Shown one piece after another: positions 23,075 to 30,484 of a stretch of DNA of 64,000 bases. The stretch comes from Promineifilum sp. (lineage in GTDB: Bacteria > Chloroflexota > Anaerolineae > Promineifilales > Promineifilaceae), in assembly GCA_020634335.1 (NCBI GenBank), contig JACKBY010000013.1, positions 1 through 64,000 on the forward strand, in the 5' to 3' direction. The number at the start of each line of letters is the position of its first letter. Positions within the stretch are counted from its first letter, which is position 1. Under the pieces are notes generated by a model. That model did not search any database. It had not been told where the DNA came from and saw nothing but the letters and a program-made list of their open reading frames with translations. Position numbers and translations under genes: made by a program.

Positions 23075-24202
23075 TCATGAGGCAAAGAAGCCGTCCATCG
23101 CGGCGAAGAGCTGTTCCAGTTCGTGCATTTGAGTATCGCCCATGTGGGCGATGCGGAACGTCTTGCCCTTCAAATCGCCGTACCCGTTGGATATGATCAT
23201 TCCATGGCCGCGTAAGTACTTGTTCAGCGCCGAGATGTCGATCTCCAGAGTGTTGGAGGCGCACGTTACCGTCGGAGATTCATAGCCCGCATCAGCGAAT
23301 ATTTCGAAACCCTTGTTCTGCACCCAGGTGAGTGTCCGGTCGCGCATCGCCAGATGGCGCGTGAATCGATTCTCCATGCCCTCAGCCATCATGTCGTCCA
23401 GTTGGCGATCGAGCGCGAAGAGCAAGGAGACGGCCGGTGTGGCCGGGGTCTGGTTCTTGGCTATTGATTTAGCCAGACTGATGAAGTCGAAATAATAGCC
23501 GCGAGCGGGAATTGTTTTGGCTTTGGCCATCGCCCGATCGGAGACGGCGCAAAAGGCCAAGCCGGGCGGCAGCGCGAAGGCCTTTTGGCTGGAGGCCAGT
23601 ACGACGTCGAGATCCCAGGCATCCATCTCGATCCTGGCTCCGGCCAAGCCGCTGACTGAATCGACCAGGATCATAATGTCCTGGCCGCCGGGCATGGCGC
23701 GAATGGCCTGGGCTATCTCCCGGATGGGGCTGGTGACGCCGGTGCTCGTCTCGTTGTGGACGACTGTCACGGCATCGAAGTCACCGGACGACAAGCGCTC
23801 GACGACCTGTTCGGGCAAGATGGGTTGGCCCCAGGGTACGGAAAGCACTTCCATGTCTTTGCCATTTAGCCCGACGACATCGCTGAAGCGCGACGCGAAG
23901 GCTCCATTGACGCAGGTCAGGGCCTTTTTGCCGACGCAATTGCGCACGGCCGCTTCCCACAGTCCCGTGCCGGAAGAGGCGGTGATCAGCACCGTTTGTT
24001 CGGTGAAGAATACCTGTGACAGCTTGGGGAGAATGCTGCCGATCAGGTCGGCGCACTCCGGCATACGGTGTCCGATCATCCACTGGGCTTGGGCGTCAAG
24101 GATTTCCGGCCGTACTTCCGTGGGGCCGGGAATGAAAAGCTTGACGTGTTGATCACTGCGCGGCGAAGAATGCTCGCCTGAATTTTGATTCGAGGTGTTC
24201 AT
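23075..24202 (-). CDS. Aminotransferase class V, alanine-glyoxylate/phosphoserine type
   Basis: PLP-dependent transaminase of 375 residues. Features are LFIPGPTEVRPEILDAQAQ at the N-terminus, ASSGTGLWEAAVRNC (cofactor phosphate cradle), VVHNETSTGVTSPI, LVDSVSGLAGARIEMDAWD with the ring-stacking region, and the Schiff-base Lys in LASSQKAFALPPG. It resembles the small SerC-like alanine-glyoxylate aminotransferases rather than classical SerC. Its place between a phosphoserine-phosphatase-like gene and serA implies that it converts 3-phosphohydroxypyruvate to phosphoserine. Its first 50 nt overlap the end of the upstream phosphatase gene. AAGGAG occurs about 17 nt before the ATG, rather far, so the start could be slightly different. 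Confidence 0.85.
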   Translation of the reverse strand: MNTSNQNSGEHSSPRSDQHVKLFIPGPTEVRPEILDAQAQWMIGHRMPECADLIGSILPKLSQVFFTEQTVLITASSGTGLWEAAVRNCVGKKALTCVNGAFASRFSDVVGLNGKDMEVLSVPWGQPILPEQVVERLSSGDFDAVTVVHNETSTGVTSPIREIAQAIRAMPGGQDIMILVDSVSGLAGARIEMDAWDLDVVLASSQKAFALPPGLAFCAVSDRAMAKAKTIPARGYYFDFISLAKSIAKNQTPATPAVSLLFALDRQLDDMMAEGMENRFTRHLAMRDRTLTWVQNKGFEIFADAGYESPTVTCASNTLEIDISALNKYLRGHGMIISNGYGDLKGKTFRIAHMGDTQMHELEQLFAAMDGFFAS

Positions 24203-24989
24203 CGTTAAATGTCACGACTCCTTTTTGGATCAGATATTGAGCTTTTAGACTTAATGATTGATATGACATTGACCACGTGCCGAGAATGCGCAGCTCGGCC
24301 GGGCCGCCGGCTAAACCGAGAAGGGGGGCCAGACTGGGGCTTTCGATGAAAGCGGGCGCTTCAGCCTTGACCTTGGGGCGAGCGACGACACCCCCATATC
24401 CGACGAACAGATCTACAGTGTGACCGGCCAACAGATCGCTATTGCCGTCTCCTATCAACAGAGATCGGCCGAGTTGGTCGCCCAACAATTCGCGAACGAT
24501 CTGAGCTTTGCCGTTGCTGACCGTCAGCGCACCCTCGGTGTGGTGTAGATAGCGCTTGTTATCCAGGTCGGATTTCTCCCACCACTGGCCCGATAACTCA
24601 TTGTAGGCGAGTTCGACCGCCCGAATGCGCTCACGGGGGATACCCAGAGAGATGCCGAACTCCGCCACTGGTTCGGCCAGACCGCCACTGATGATGTAGA
24701 CCTTGTGACCCAAGGCTTGGAGAGCGGCGACGACGCGGGCGGCATCCTCCACCATATTGCGCTTGTAGTCATGGCGCAGGTCGAGGACTTGTTGCCGGGT
24801 GGGTTTCAACGTTGTTAGCCGTTTCTTGTAGATGTCTTCCAGATCGATTGCGCCGTCCATGGCGGCCTGGGTGAGTATCTCCACGCGTCGCCGCTTGCCT
24901 ACTTTTTCGGCCAGGATGTCGATGCCCTCCACCGTCGTCAGCGTGGAATCACAATCGAAGAAGATGTGCTCAAACGGAGGCCATCGCAT
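24153..24989 (-). CDS. HAD-IB phosphatase, probable phosphoserine phosphatase
   Basis: Haloacid-dehalogenase hydrolase that would release serine from phosphoserine. Motif I is FFDCDSTLTTVEG (nucleophile and acid Asp), motif II the Ser in VYIISGGLAEPV, motif III a Lys in SNGKAQIV, and motif IV LIGDGNSDLLAG. The C-terminal 60 residues are an extra segment not needed for the HAD core. The ATG at 24989 is six residues before motif I; a TTG at 25037 would add 16 residues, and neither has a good ribosome site. The gene leads the serine operon and overlaps the aminotransferase by 50 nt. All three serine steps are therefore encoded together. Confidence 0.85.
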   Translation of the reverse strand: MRWPPFEHIFFDCDSTLTTVEGIDILAEKVGKRRRVEILTQAAMDGAIDLEDIYKKRLTTLKPTRQQVLDLRHDYKRNMVEDAARVVAALQALGHKVYIISGGLAEPVAEFGISLGIPRERIRAVELAYNELSGQWWEKSDLDNKRYLHHTEGALTVSNGKAQIVRELLGDQLGRSLLIGDGNSDLLAGHTVDLFVGYGGVVARPKVKAEAPAFIESPSLAPLLGLAGGPAELRILGTWSMSYQSLSLKAQYLIQKGVVTFNDEHLESKFRRAFFAAQ

Positions 24990-25116
24990 AGTCAATAAGT
25001 TCAAGCCATTGGGCGAGAGGTGGGTGGGGTTAGTCAATCAGCGGAAGCCCAGCGCCAACGAGCTATTTTAGTAGCGAAAGGGATTTTTGCCAATGAGTAG
25101 CGAGAGACGATGGTTT

Positions 25117-26019
25117 TTACGATTCGACGCCGGCGACTAAGCGTGCAATTCCCTCGGCCAACGGGATGGCGGCCCGCCAGCCGATCAGTTCGGCCGTTTT
25201 GCCGGCGTCGGCTACCTGGCGGGGCTCTTCGCCCGGCCGGCCGGGCAAAGCGCCGGGGAGGGGGCGGCCACCGCGACCGGCGACACGGTAAACCTCCTGC
25301 ACGACCGACAAGACGCTATGAGTCTTGCCGGAACCCAACTCGACTGTCGTTCCGGGAGGCAACTCGGCCTCCAGAAGCGACTGAAAACCTTTTACGATGT
25401 CATCGATGTGCACCCAGTCTTTTTCTTGTTGGCCGGCGGTCATCGGAAAATCTTCTCCCGCGAGGGCAGCCTGGAGGGCGGCGGGCAGGAGCAGGTGGGG
25501 CGGCTGGTGGCCCCCATAGGCCTGGAATATCATCACGCCATCAATGGGCCAGCCGGCGGTGCGCGCGTACATGCGGCAGAAGGCCCAAGCGGCCGCCTTG
25601 CTGGCGGCGTAGGCGTTCATAGCCGTTCGCTCGCCGGGTGTGCGGGCCACAATAAGTTGTTGCACGTGATGATCGTTTTCGAAGCAGGCGCGCAACAGAT
25701 TGAGCGTGCCGGTGAGATTGTGGGCGACGGCCGTGTTGACCGGCAGGAATGGGTCGCTGACTCCCACTGCGGCCAGGTGGATAACCTTGTCGGGCCGCGC
25801 CTGCCTGACAGCGCGGGCCGTAAGCTGGTAGTTGCGCAAATCGGCGTAGACCATATCCACGACCGGTCGCGTTTTGTTCAGCGGGGGCGGCAGCGAGAGG
25901 CCACTGCCGAACTCTTCCAGCACCAGCAATGTGAGATCGGCCTGGCTCAGAAGTGCGGGAACGAGGGAGCGGGCAATGAAGCCGGTGGCCCCGGTGATGA
26001 GAATGCGCGGCCGGTTCAT
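25117..26019 (-). CDS. NAD-dependent epimerase/dehydratase (extended SDR)
   Basis: Extended short-chain dehydrogenase of 300 residues. It has the nucleotide-binding ILITGATGFIARSLVPALL (GxxGxxA, slightly altered in the last position), KVIHLAAVG, and the catalytic pair Tyr-Lys in NAYAASKAAAWAF. The segment DWVHIDDIVKGFQSLLEA is typical for nucleotide-sugar epimerases and reductases. Its ATG overlaps the end of the upstream dehydratase-like gene by 4 nt, so the pair is co-translated. The two together could make a deoxy sugar nucleotide for the cell surface. The specific sugar is not known, and no glycosyltransferase is adjacent. Confidence 0.83.
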   Translation of the reverse strand: MNRPRILITGATGFIARSLVPALLSQADLTLLVLEEFGSGLSLPPPLNKTRPVVDMVYADLRNYQLTARAVRQARPDKVIHLAAVGVSDPFLPVNTAVAHNLTGTLNLLRACFENDHHVQQLIVARTPGERTAMNAYAASKAAAWAFCRMYARTAGWPIDGVMIFQAYGGHQPPHLLLPAALQAALAGEDFPMTAGQQEKDWVHIDDIVKGFQSLLEAELPPGTTVELGSGKTHSVLSVVQEVYRVAGRGGRPLPGALPGRPGEEPRQVADAGKTAELIGWRAAIPLAEGIARLVAGVES

Positions 26020-27008
26020 GCGTTCAGATAGGCCTCATACCAGGCCATGGTTTCCTTCAGCCCACCGGCCAAGGTATATTGCGGCCGCCAGCCGATGGCT
26101 CCTTTGGCCTTGTCTGGGCTTAGAAACTCATCGAGGATTTCGTTCTTGACTTCGTTGAGAATGACCGGCTTTAGCTCGGGATTGCCGGAAAGGGCCACGA
26201 TGGTGCGCACAACTTCCAGCGCGGAAACGGCGCATCCGGATCCCAGATTGAACGGCTGACCGCGCACGCCGGCCTCAGTAAGGTTCTCAGCCAGCATCAG
26301 ATAGCCACGCACGGCGTCGGCCACGTACAGGTAATCACGCCGGAAGGAGCCGTCGGAACGGATGACAGGCGATTCACCGCTCAGCACACTGCGGATAGTT
26401 CCCGGTATTAACCGGTTCCAGCTGAGATCGCCACCGCCGAACAGATTGGAACAGCGGGTCACGGCGATAGCCAGACCGTATGTGTGGGCGAATGATTGGG
26501 CGATAAGGTCGGCGCAACTCTTGGATACCTCATAGGGGTGGCGACCTTGCAGCGGATAGTCCTCCAGGTAAGGGAGAGTGGTCTGTTCGCCATAGGCTTT
26601 TTCGCTGCTGGCGACGACGACACCGCGCACGGTGGGCGTTTGCCGCACCGCCTCCAGCAATAACCAGGTGCCGCGAATGTTCGTCTCGAAGGTGGTAGAC
26701 GGGTCGCGGTTGGCGATGCCAACGATGGTTTGCCCAGCCAGGTGGAAGACGGTATCGATTTGTTTATCGACCAACGTTCTGTGCAGGAGATCGTAATCGA
26801 GAAGATGGCCCTGAACTTGATCGACACGGCCGATAAGCCCGGTTCGAACCAATTGTGAGTCCGGCTCGCGCATGCGAATGAGACCAACGACGGCCGCGCC
26901 GCGTTCGAGCAGCGCGGCCGTCAGCCAGGATCCGAGAAAGCCGGTGCAGCCGGTGATGAACACCCGCCGACCACGCCAAAAGTTGTCTTGTTCTCTTTCC
27001 CGGCTCAA
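26016..27008 (-). CDS. NAD-dependent nucleotide-sugar dehydratase, CDP-glucose 4,6-dehydratase-like
   Basis: Extended SDR of 330 residues. The start FWRGRRVFITGCTGFLGSWL closely matches the FWxGKRVFVTGHTGFKGSW of CDP-glucose 4,6-dehydratases. Other shared segments are VFHLAGQTIVGIANRDP, the active-site SSEKAYG, Tyr-Lys in HPYEVSKSCADL, and NLFGGGDLSWNRLIPGTIRS. The enzyme would oxidise C4 and eliminate water from C6 of a nucleotide-linked hexose. Translation begins at a TTG, supported by GGGAG 8 nt upstream. It precedes and overlaps by 4 nt the second SDR gene, a likely 4-keto reductase or epimerase partner. Substrate nucleotide (CDP or GDP) remains uncertain. Confidence 0.82.
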   Translation of the reverse strand: MSREREQDNFWRGRRVFITGCTGFLGSWLTAALLERGAAVVGLIRMREPDSQLVRTGLIGRVDQVQGHLLDYDLLHRTLVDKQIDTVFHLAGQTIVGIANRDPSTTFETNIRGTWLLLEAVRQTPTVRGVVVASSEKAYGEQTTLPYLEDYPLQGRHPYEVSKSCADLIAQSFAHTYGLAIAVTRCSNLFGGGDLSWNRLIPGTIRSVLSGESPVIRSDGSFRRDYLYVADAVRGYLMLAENLTEAGVRGQPFNLGSGCAVSALEVVRTIVALSGNPELKPVILNEVKNEILDEFLSPDKAKGAIGWRPQYTLAGGLKETMAWYEAYLNA

Positions 27009-27036
27009 AAGACTTCTCCCACAGCCTTACAACCGC

Positions 27037-27927
27037 CTAACGATCACGTTTGGCTAATTCTATCTCGGCCGCGCGCAACGTGTTCTTCATCAACATGGTG
27101 ATTGTCATTGGCCCCACACCGCCGGGGACGGGCGTTATGGCGCCGGCGACTTCCTTGGCCGATTCAAAGTCCACGTCGCCCACCAGGCGGTAACCCCTCT
27201 TGGCGGTGGGATCGGGTTTCTGGTTGATACCGACGTCGATGACCGCCGCGCCCGGTTTGAGCATGTCCCCGGTAATCATCTCCGTCCGGCCGATGGCGGC
27301 GATGACGATGTCGGCGCGCCGGATGTGCTCGGCCAGATCGCGTGTCCGGCTATGGCAGATGGTGACGGTGGCGTCACGCTTTTGCAGCAACATGGCTACG
27401 GGCAGCCCGACGATGTTAGAGCGGCCGACGACGACCGCCTCGGCCCCGCGAATGGGGATACCGCTTTCTTCCAGCAAGACGATGCAGCCATAGGGCGTGC
27501 AGGGGATAAAGAGTGGGTCGCGGCCTTTCATTGCCAGGCGGCCGATGTTGACGGGGTGAAACCCATCGACATCCTTTTCGAGGCTGATGGAATTGAGTAC
27601 CGCTTCTTCGTTGAGGTGTTTCGGCAACGGCAGTTGGACAAGAATGCCGTTGACATTGGGATCGGCGTTTAACGACGCCACGAGCTGCTCGACCTGGGTC
27701 TGGGTGGCCGTGGCGGGCAATTCGTGGCCGATTGACCGGATGCCCAGCTCTTCACACGTTTTCCGCTTGCTGCGAACGTAAGTGGATGAGGCCGGGTCTT
27801 CACCGACCAACACCGTAGCCAGACCGGGCGTATAGCCGTAGTCTTCTTTCATCTGAACGACCGCCTGGCGAACTTGTTCGCGAACGGTTCCGGCAATGGC
27901 TTTGCCGTCGATAATCGATGCAGTCAT
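27037..27927 (-). CDS. folD: Bifunctional methylenetetrahydrofolate dehydrogenase/methenyl-THF cyclohydrolase
   Basis: Interconverts 5,10-methylene-, methenyl- and 10-formyl-tetrahydrofolate in one-carbon metabolism. The protein of 297 residues includes the signature VGEDPASSTYVRSKRKTCEE (YxxxK with catalytic Lys), VQLPLPKHLNEEAV, the NADP-binding VVGRSNIVGLPVAMLL and the PGGVGPMTITMLMKNT C-terminal block. The ATG at 27927 is chosen because AGGAAGG lies 8 nt upstream; an in-frame start at 27954 would sit inside the terminator-like stem. The hairpin immediately upstream (27951-27982) separates it from the small membrane protein gene. Confidence 0.96.
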   Translation of the reverse strand: MTASIIDGKAIAGTVREQVRQAVVQMKEDYGYTPGLATVLVGEDPASSTYVRSKRKTCEELGIRSIGHELPATATQTQVEQLVASLNADPNVNGILVQLPLPKHLNEEAVLNSISLEKDVDGFHPVNIGRLAMKGRDPLFIPCTPYGCIVLLEESGIPIRGAEAVVVGRSNIVGLPVAMLLQKRDATVTICHSRTRDLAEHIRRADIVIAAIGRTEMITGDMLKPGAAVIDVGINQKPDPTAKRGYRLVGDVDFESAKEVAGAITPVPGGVGPMTITMLMKNTLRAAEIELAKRDR

Positions 27928-27950
27928 ATTAGTTACCTTCCTGTTGTAAA

Positions 27951-27982
27951 ACAAAAAAGCCTCTACCTTGGTTGAGAGGCTT
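27951..27982 (-). terminator. Intrinsic terminator in front of folD
   Basis: Arms AAGCCTCT (27957-27964) and AGAGGCTT (27975-27982) pair, and on the minus strand the stem is followed by TTTTTT (27958-27953). It ends only 24 nt before the folD ATG. It can stop transcription of the small membrane protein gene, or act as an attenuator if folD is read from the promoter upstream. Confidence 0.7.
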
Positions 27983-28015
27983 GAATATTAATCCGCGGTG
28001 GGGGAAAAGAGGCTC

Positions 28016-28213
28016 CTACTTGGGGAGGATATTGGTGCCCATGAACTTGTCGAGCCAGATACCCAAGGCGACGGCCAGTGATAGAGTGGTGAAGATCATG
28101 TAGATAGCACCATACTCTGCCGGCGTTGTGCCGATTAGCATGGTGATCAATATGGTTAGTCCGAAACCAACGGCTATGGAAATGGCGGCCAGAATGAGCC
28201 TTTTCACCAACAT
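28016..28213 (-). CDS. Small two-helix membrane protein
   Basis: Not a named family that I recognise. The 65 residues hold two transmembrane segments, VKRLILAAISIAVGFGLTIL running into ITMLIG and GAIYMIFTTLSLAVALGIWL, with a short charged C-terminus (DKFMGTNILPK). A strong ribosome site GGAGG lies 9 nt before the ATG, which supports a real gene. It is followed by an intrinsic terminator and then folD, so it can be expressed alone. Membrane topology is probably both ends in the cytoplasm. Confidence 0.7.
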   Translation of the reverse strand: MLVKRLILAAISIAVGFGLTILITMLIGTTPAEYGAIYMIFTTLSLAVALGIWLDKFMGTNILPK

Positions 28214-28668
28214 GAATACTTGCCTCCAGTTGTGTGTTCTGTCACAAACTAGACTAATTGTAGCAGATTGCTATCCCTCCGCAAGCTTGTTGGCCGGGTG
28301 TGCAGGGCTTTTCTGTTGTCGAGCTGTAGTGCCGGATTCTTATCCGGTGGCCGGGAACGAGCTGGGCTGCGGAGCGGGTTAAGAAACCGGTGCTACGGGG
28401 AGCGATTACTGAAAAACCCTGGCCGGGTGTAGGCAACCGATAAATCAACCAATAGCGGGTGGGCCGGTCTCGCCGGCATTGATGCCTGTTCGTCTCCATC
28501 AAACGGGTATAAGCGATTGAACGTGAAGATGTTAGATAATTACCTAATTTGAAACGGATAATATGCTATAATTGACCCCGTAGTATTTGAACCTAATCCT
28601 TCCAACCGATCACAAAGCATTAGCAGCCCATCCAATCGGTTCCGTCCATTCCAGATGGAGGTAGACGT
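28214..28668 (+). other. Intergenic region with palindromic repeat and exporter promoter
   Basis: This 455-nt divergent spacer has no supported ORF. It contains repeat copy 1 (28316-28415) and, further right, an A/T-rich stretch with a perfect TATAAT at 28567-28572 about 97 nt before the GTG of the ABC exporter; a -35 element is not clear. GGAGG just upstream of 28669 is the ribosome site. Confidence 0.6.
28316..28415. repeat. Palindromic intergenic repeat, copy 1
   Basis: About 100 nt with two half-elements in inverted orientation. The left half includes TGCCGGATTCTTATCCGG and the right half CGGGTTAAGAAACCGGTGCT, whose reverse complement resembles the left. Each half can also fold alone: CCGGAT-TCTT-ATCCGG and CGGTTTCTTAACCCG-type arms around AAGA. 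It starts TTGTCGAG and ends near GGAGCGAT...GAAAAA, as copy 2 at 35421 does. Non-coding; REP/MITE-like. Confidence 0.75.
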
Positions 28669-30474
28669 GTGACGAATGAGCAAAACGATGCCCCACGCAG
28701 GGCATCCTCAACTGTGCGACTTTTGGGATATCTAGGACCTTACAAGCGCTATGTGGGTCTGGCCTACGTGGCTATGTTATTGGGTACAGGCCTCAATCTG
28801 CTGGTTCCCCAGATCATCGCCTGGGCCATCGACTATGGCGTTTCGCAGGGGCAAGCTTCGACATTGATCGCTGCCGGGGCGCTCATCATGGGTATTGCGC
28901 TGGTACGCGGGGTGCTCGGTTTTGTGCAGCGTTACTACGGTGAGTGGTTGACCAACCGTGTAGCATATGATCTGCGTAATGAGTTCTATAATGCTGTGCA
29001 ATATCAGCCTTTTGCCTTTCACGACCAGAGCCATACCGGCGATCTCATGAGCCGGGCAACCAGTGACATCAGCGAGTCCGAGCGATTTGCCGGAATCGGG
29101 CTGATGGACCTGACGGCCACCCTTCTTCTCATGGTTGGCGTTATCGTCGCCATGATGCTGGAGTCGGTGCCGCTGGCGCTGCTGGCGATGATTCCCTTGC
29201 CCATTCTCCTTTTCACGACAGTGCGATTCGGCATCACGATTGAGCCGATGTTCAAGCGCATTCAGGAGCAGATGGGAACGCTGTCGAACGTTATGCAAGA
29301 GAGCCTGACAGGTATACACGTCGTCAAGGCTTTCGCTCGCGAGCCTCACGAACTGGACAAGTTCGATCGCGAGAACAACGAATGGTTCAGCCGCCGTCAG
29401 GGTCTCATCCGAAAATGGGCTAACAATTGGCCGTTCATGACGTTTCTGATCATGCTGAGTATCTTCTTTCTGCTCTGGTTTGCCGGGCCATCGGCTTTGC
29501 GGGGAGATATTACCGTCGGCTCGCTGTTTGCGCTGATCTCCTACGTGTTGATGCTGAATTCACCGGTGCAACGTCTGGGCTTCCTGGTGAATCTGGCGGC
29601 CACGGCCGGAGCCAGCGCCACGCGCGTGTTCGAGATCATCGACTTGCCTCAGGAAGTTGTGGACCGAGCGGATGCTCTGGCTTTGACCGCGCCCAGAGGC
29701 GACGTCAAGTTTGAGCACGTATCGTTTTCCTATCGGGATGGCCTCCATGTGCTGGCCGATGTAGATTTCCATGCCAAACCGGGTGACAAGATCGCTCTGA
29801 TCGGGCCGACCGGTTCCGGCAAGACCACCATTACAAACCTTTTGCCTCGTTTCTACGATGCCACGAGCGGCCAAATCCTTGTGGACGATCATGATGTTCG
29901 TGAGTTGCAGCTCAAAAGCCTGCGCGGCCACATCGGGATCGTCTTGCAAGAGCCGTTTTTGTTTAGCCAGACTGTGCGGGAGAACATCGCCTACGGTCGC
30001 ACCGATGCAAGCATGGAAGACATTGTGGCCGCGGCCAAAGTCGCTCGCGCCCACGAATTTATTCTGGAACTGGAGGAGGGCTACGATACGCGCGTGGGCG
30101 AGCGAGGGGTTACGCTGAGCGGTGGCCAAAAGCAACGCATCGCCATTGCCCGCGCGCTATTGGCCGACCCGCGCATTCTCATTCTCGACGACTCCACCAG
30201 CAGCGTGGATACGGAGACCGAGCATCTCATTCAGGAAGCCCTGGGCGAATTGATGATGGGGCGAACGACGTTCATCATCGCCCAACGGCTGTTGACGCTG
30301 AAACATGCGGACTGCATTTTAGTCGTGCAGGACGGCCGCATTGCGGAGCGTGGAACCCACGAGGAATTATTGGCAAATGATGGTCTGTACCGGCAGATCT
30401 ACGATTTGCAACTGAAAGATCAGGAAGAATTTGTGGCTCTGCAGAGCCAAATGGCCGCGAGCGCCGGAGGCTAG
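28669..30474 (+). CDS. ABC exporter half-transporter with degenerate ATPase site (TM287-like)
   Basis: Type IV ABC exporter of 601 residues: about six transmembrane helices (residues 25-320) and one nucleotide-binding domain. Walker A is GPTGSGKTT, signature LSGGQKQR, Walker B ends LILDDSTSSVD. Asp replaces the catalytic Glu, and the switch His is Gln (FIIAQRLLTL). This is the pattern of the degenerate-site subunit in heterodimeric exporters such as TM287/288 and BmrCD. The partner follows after 10 nt. Substrates of such pairs are drugs, lipids or peptides; this one is unknown. The start is a GTG with GGAGG upstream. Confidence 0.93.
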   Translation: MTNEQNDAPRRASSTVRLLGYLGPYKRYVGLAYVAMLLGTGLNLLVPQIIAWAIDYGVSQGQASTLIAAGALIMGIALVRGVLGFVQRYYGEWLTNRVAYDLRNEFYNAVQYQPFAFHDQSHTGDLMSRATSDISESERFAGIGLMDLTATLLLMVGVIVAMMLESVPLALLAMIPLPILLFTTVRFGITIEPMFKRIQEQMGTLSNVMQESLTGIHVVKAFAREPHELDKFDRENNEWFSRRQGLIRKWANNWPFMTFLIMLSIFFLLWFAGPSALRGDITVGSLFALISYVLMLNSPVQRLGFLVNLAATAGASATRVFEIIDLPQEVVDRADALALTAPRGDVKFEHVSFSYRDGLHVLADVDFHAKPGDKIALIGPTGSGKTTITNLLPRFYDATSGQILVDDHDVRELQLKSLRGHIGIVLQEPFLFSQTVRENIAYGRTDASMEDIVAAAKVARAHEFILELEEGYDTRVGERGVTLSGGQKQRIAIARALLADPRILILDDSTSSVDTETEHLIQEALGELMMGRTTFIIAQRLLTLKHADCILVVQDGRIAERGTHEELLANDGLYRQIYDLQLKDQEEFVALQSQMAASAGG

Positions 30475-30484
30475 AGAATTGACT

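Noticed and set aside
26832..26855. T-arm-like GGTTCGAACC sequence suggesting a tRNA
   Set aside because: It lies inside the CDP-glucose dehydratase-like gene and no acceptor stem or anticodon arm can be built around it.
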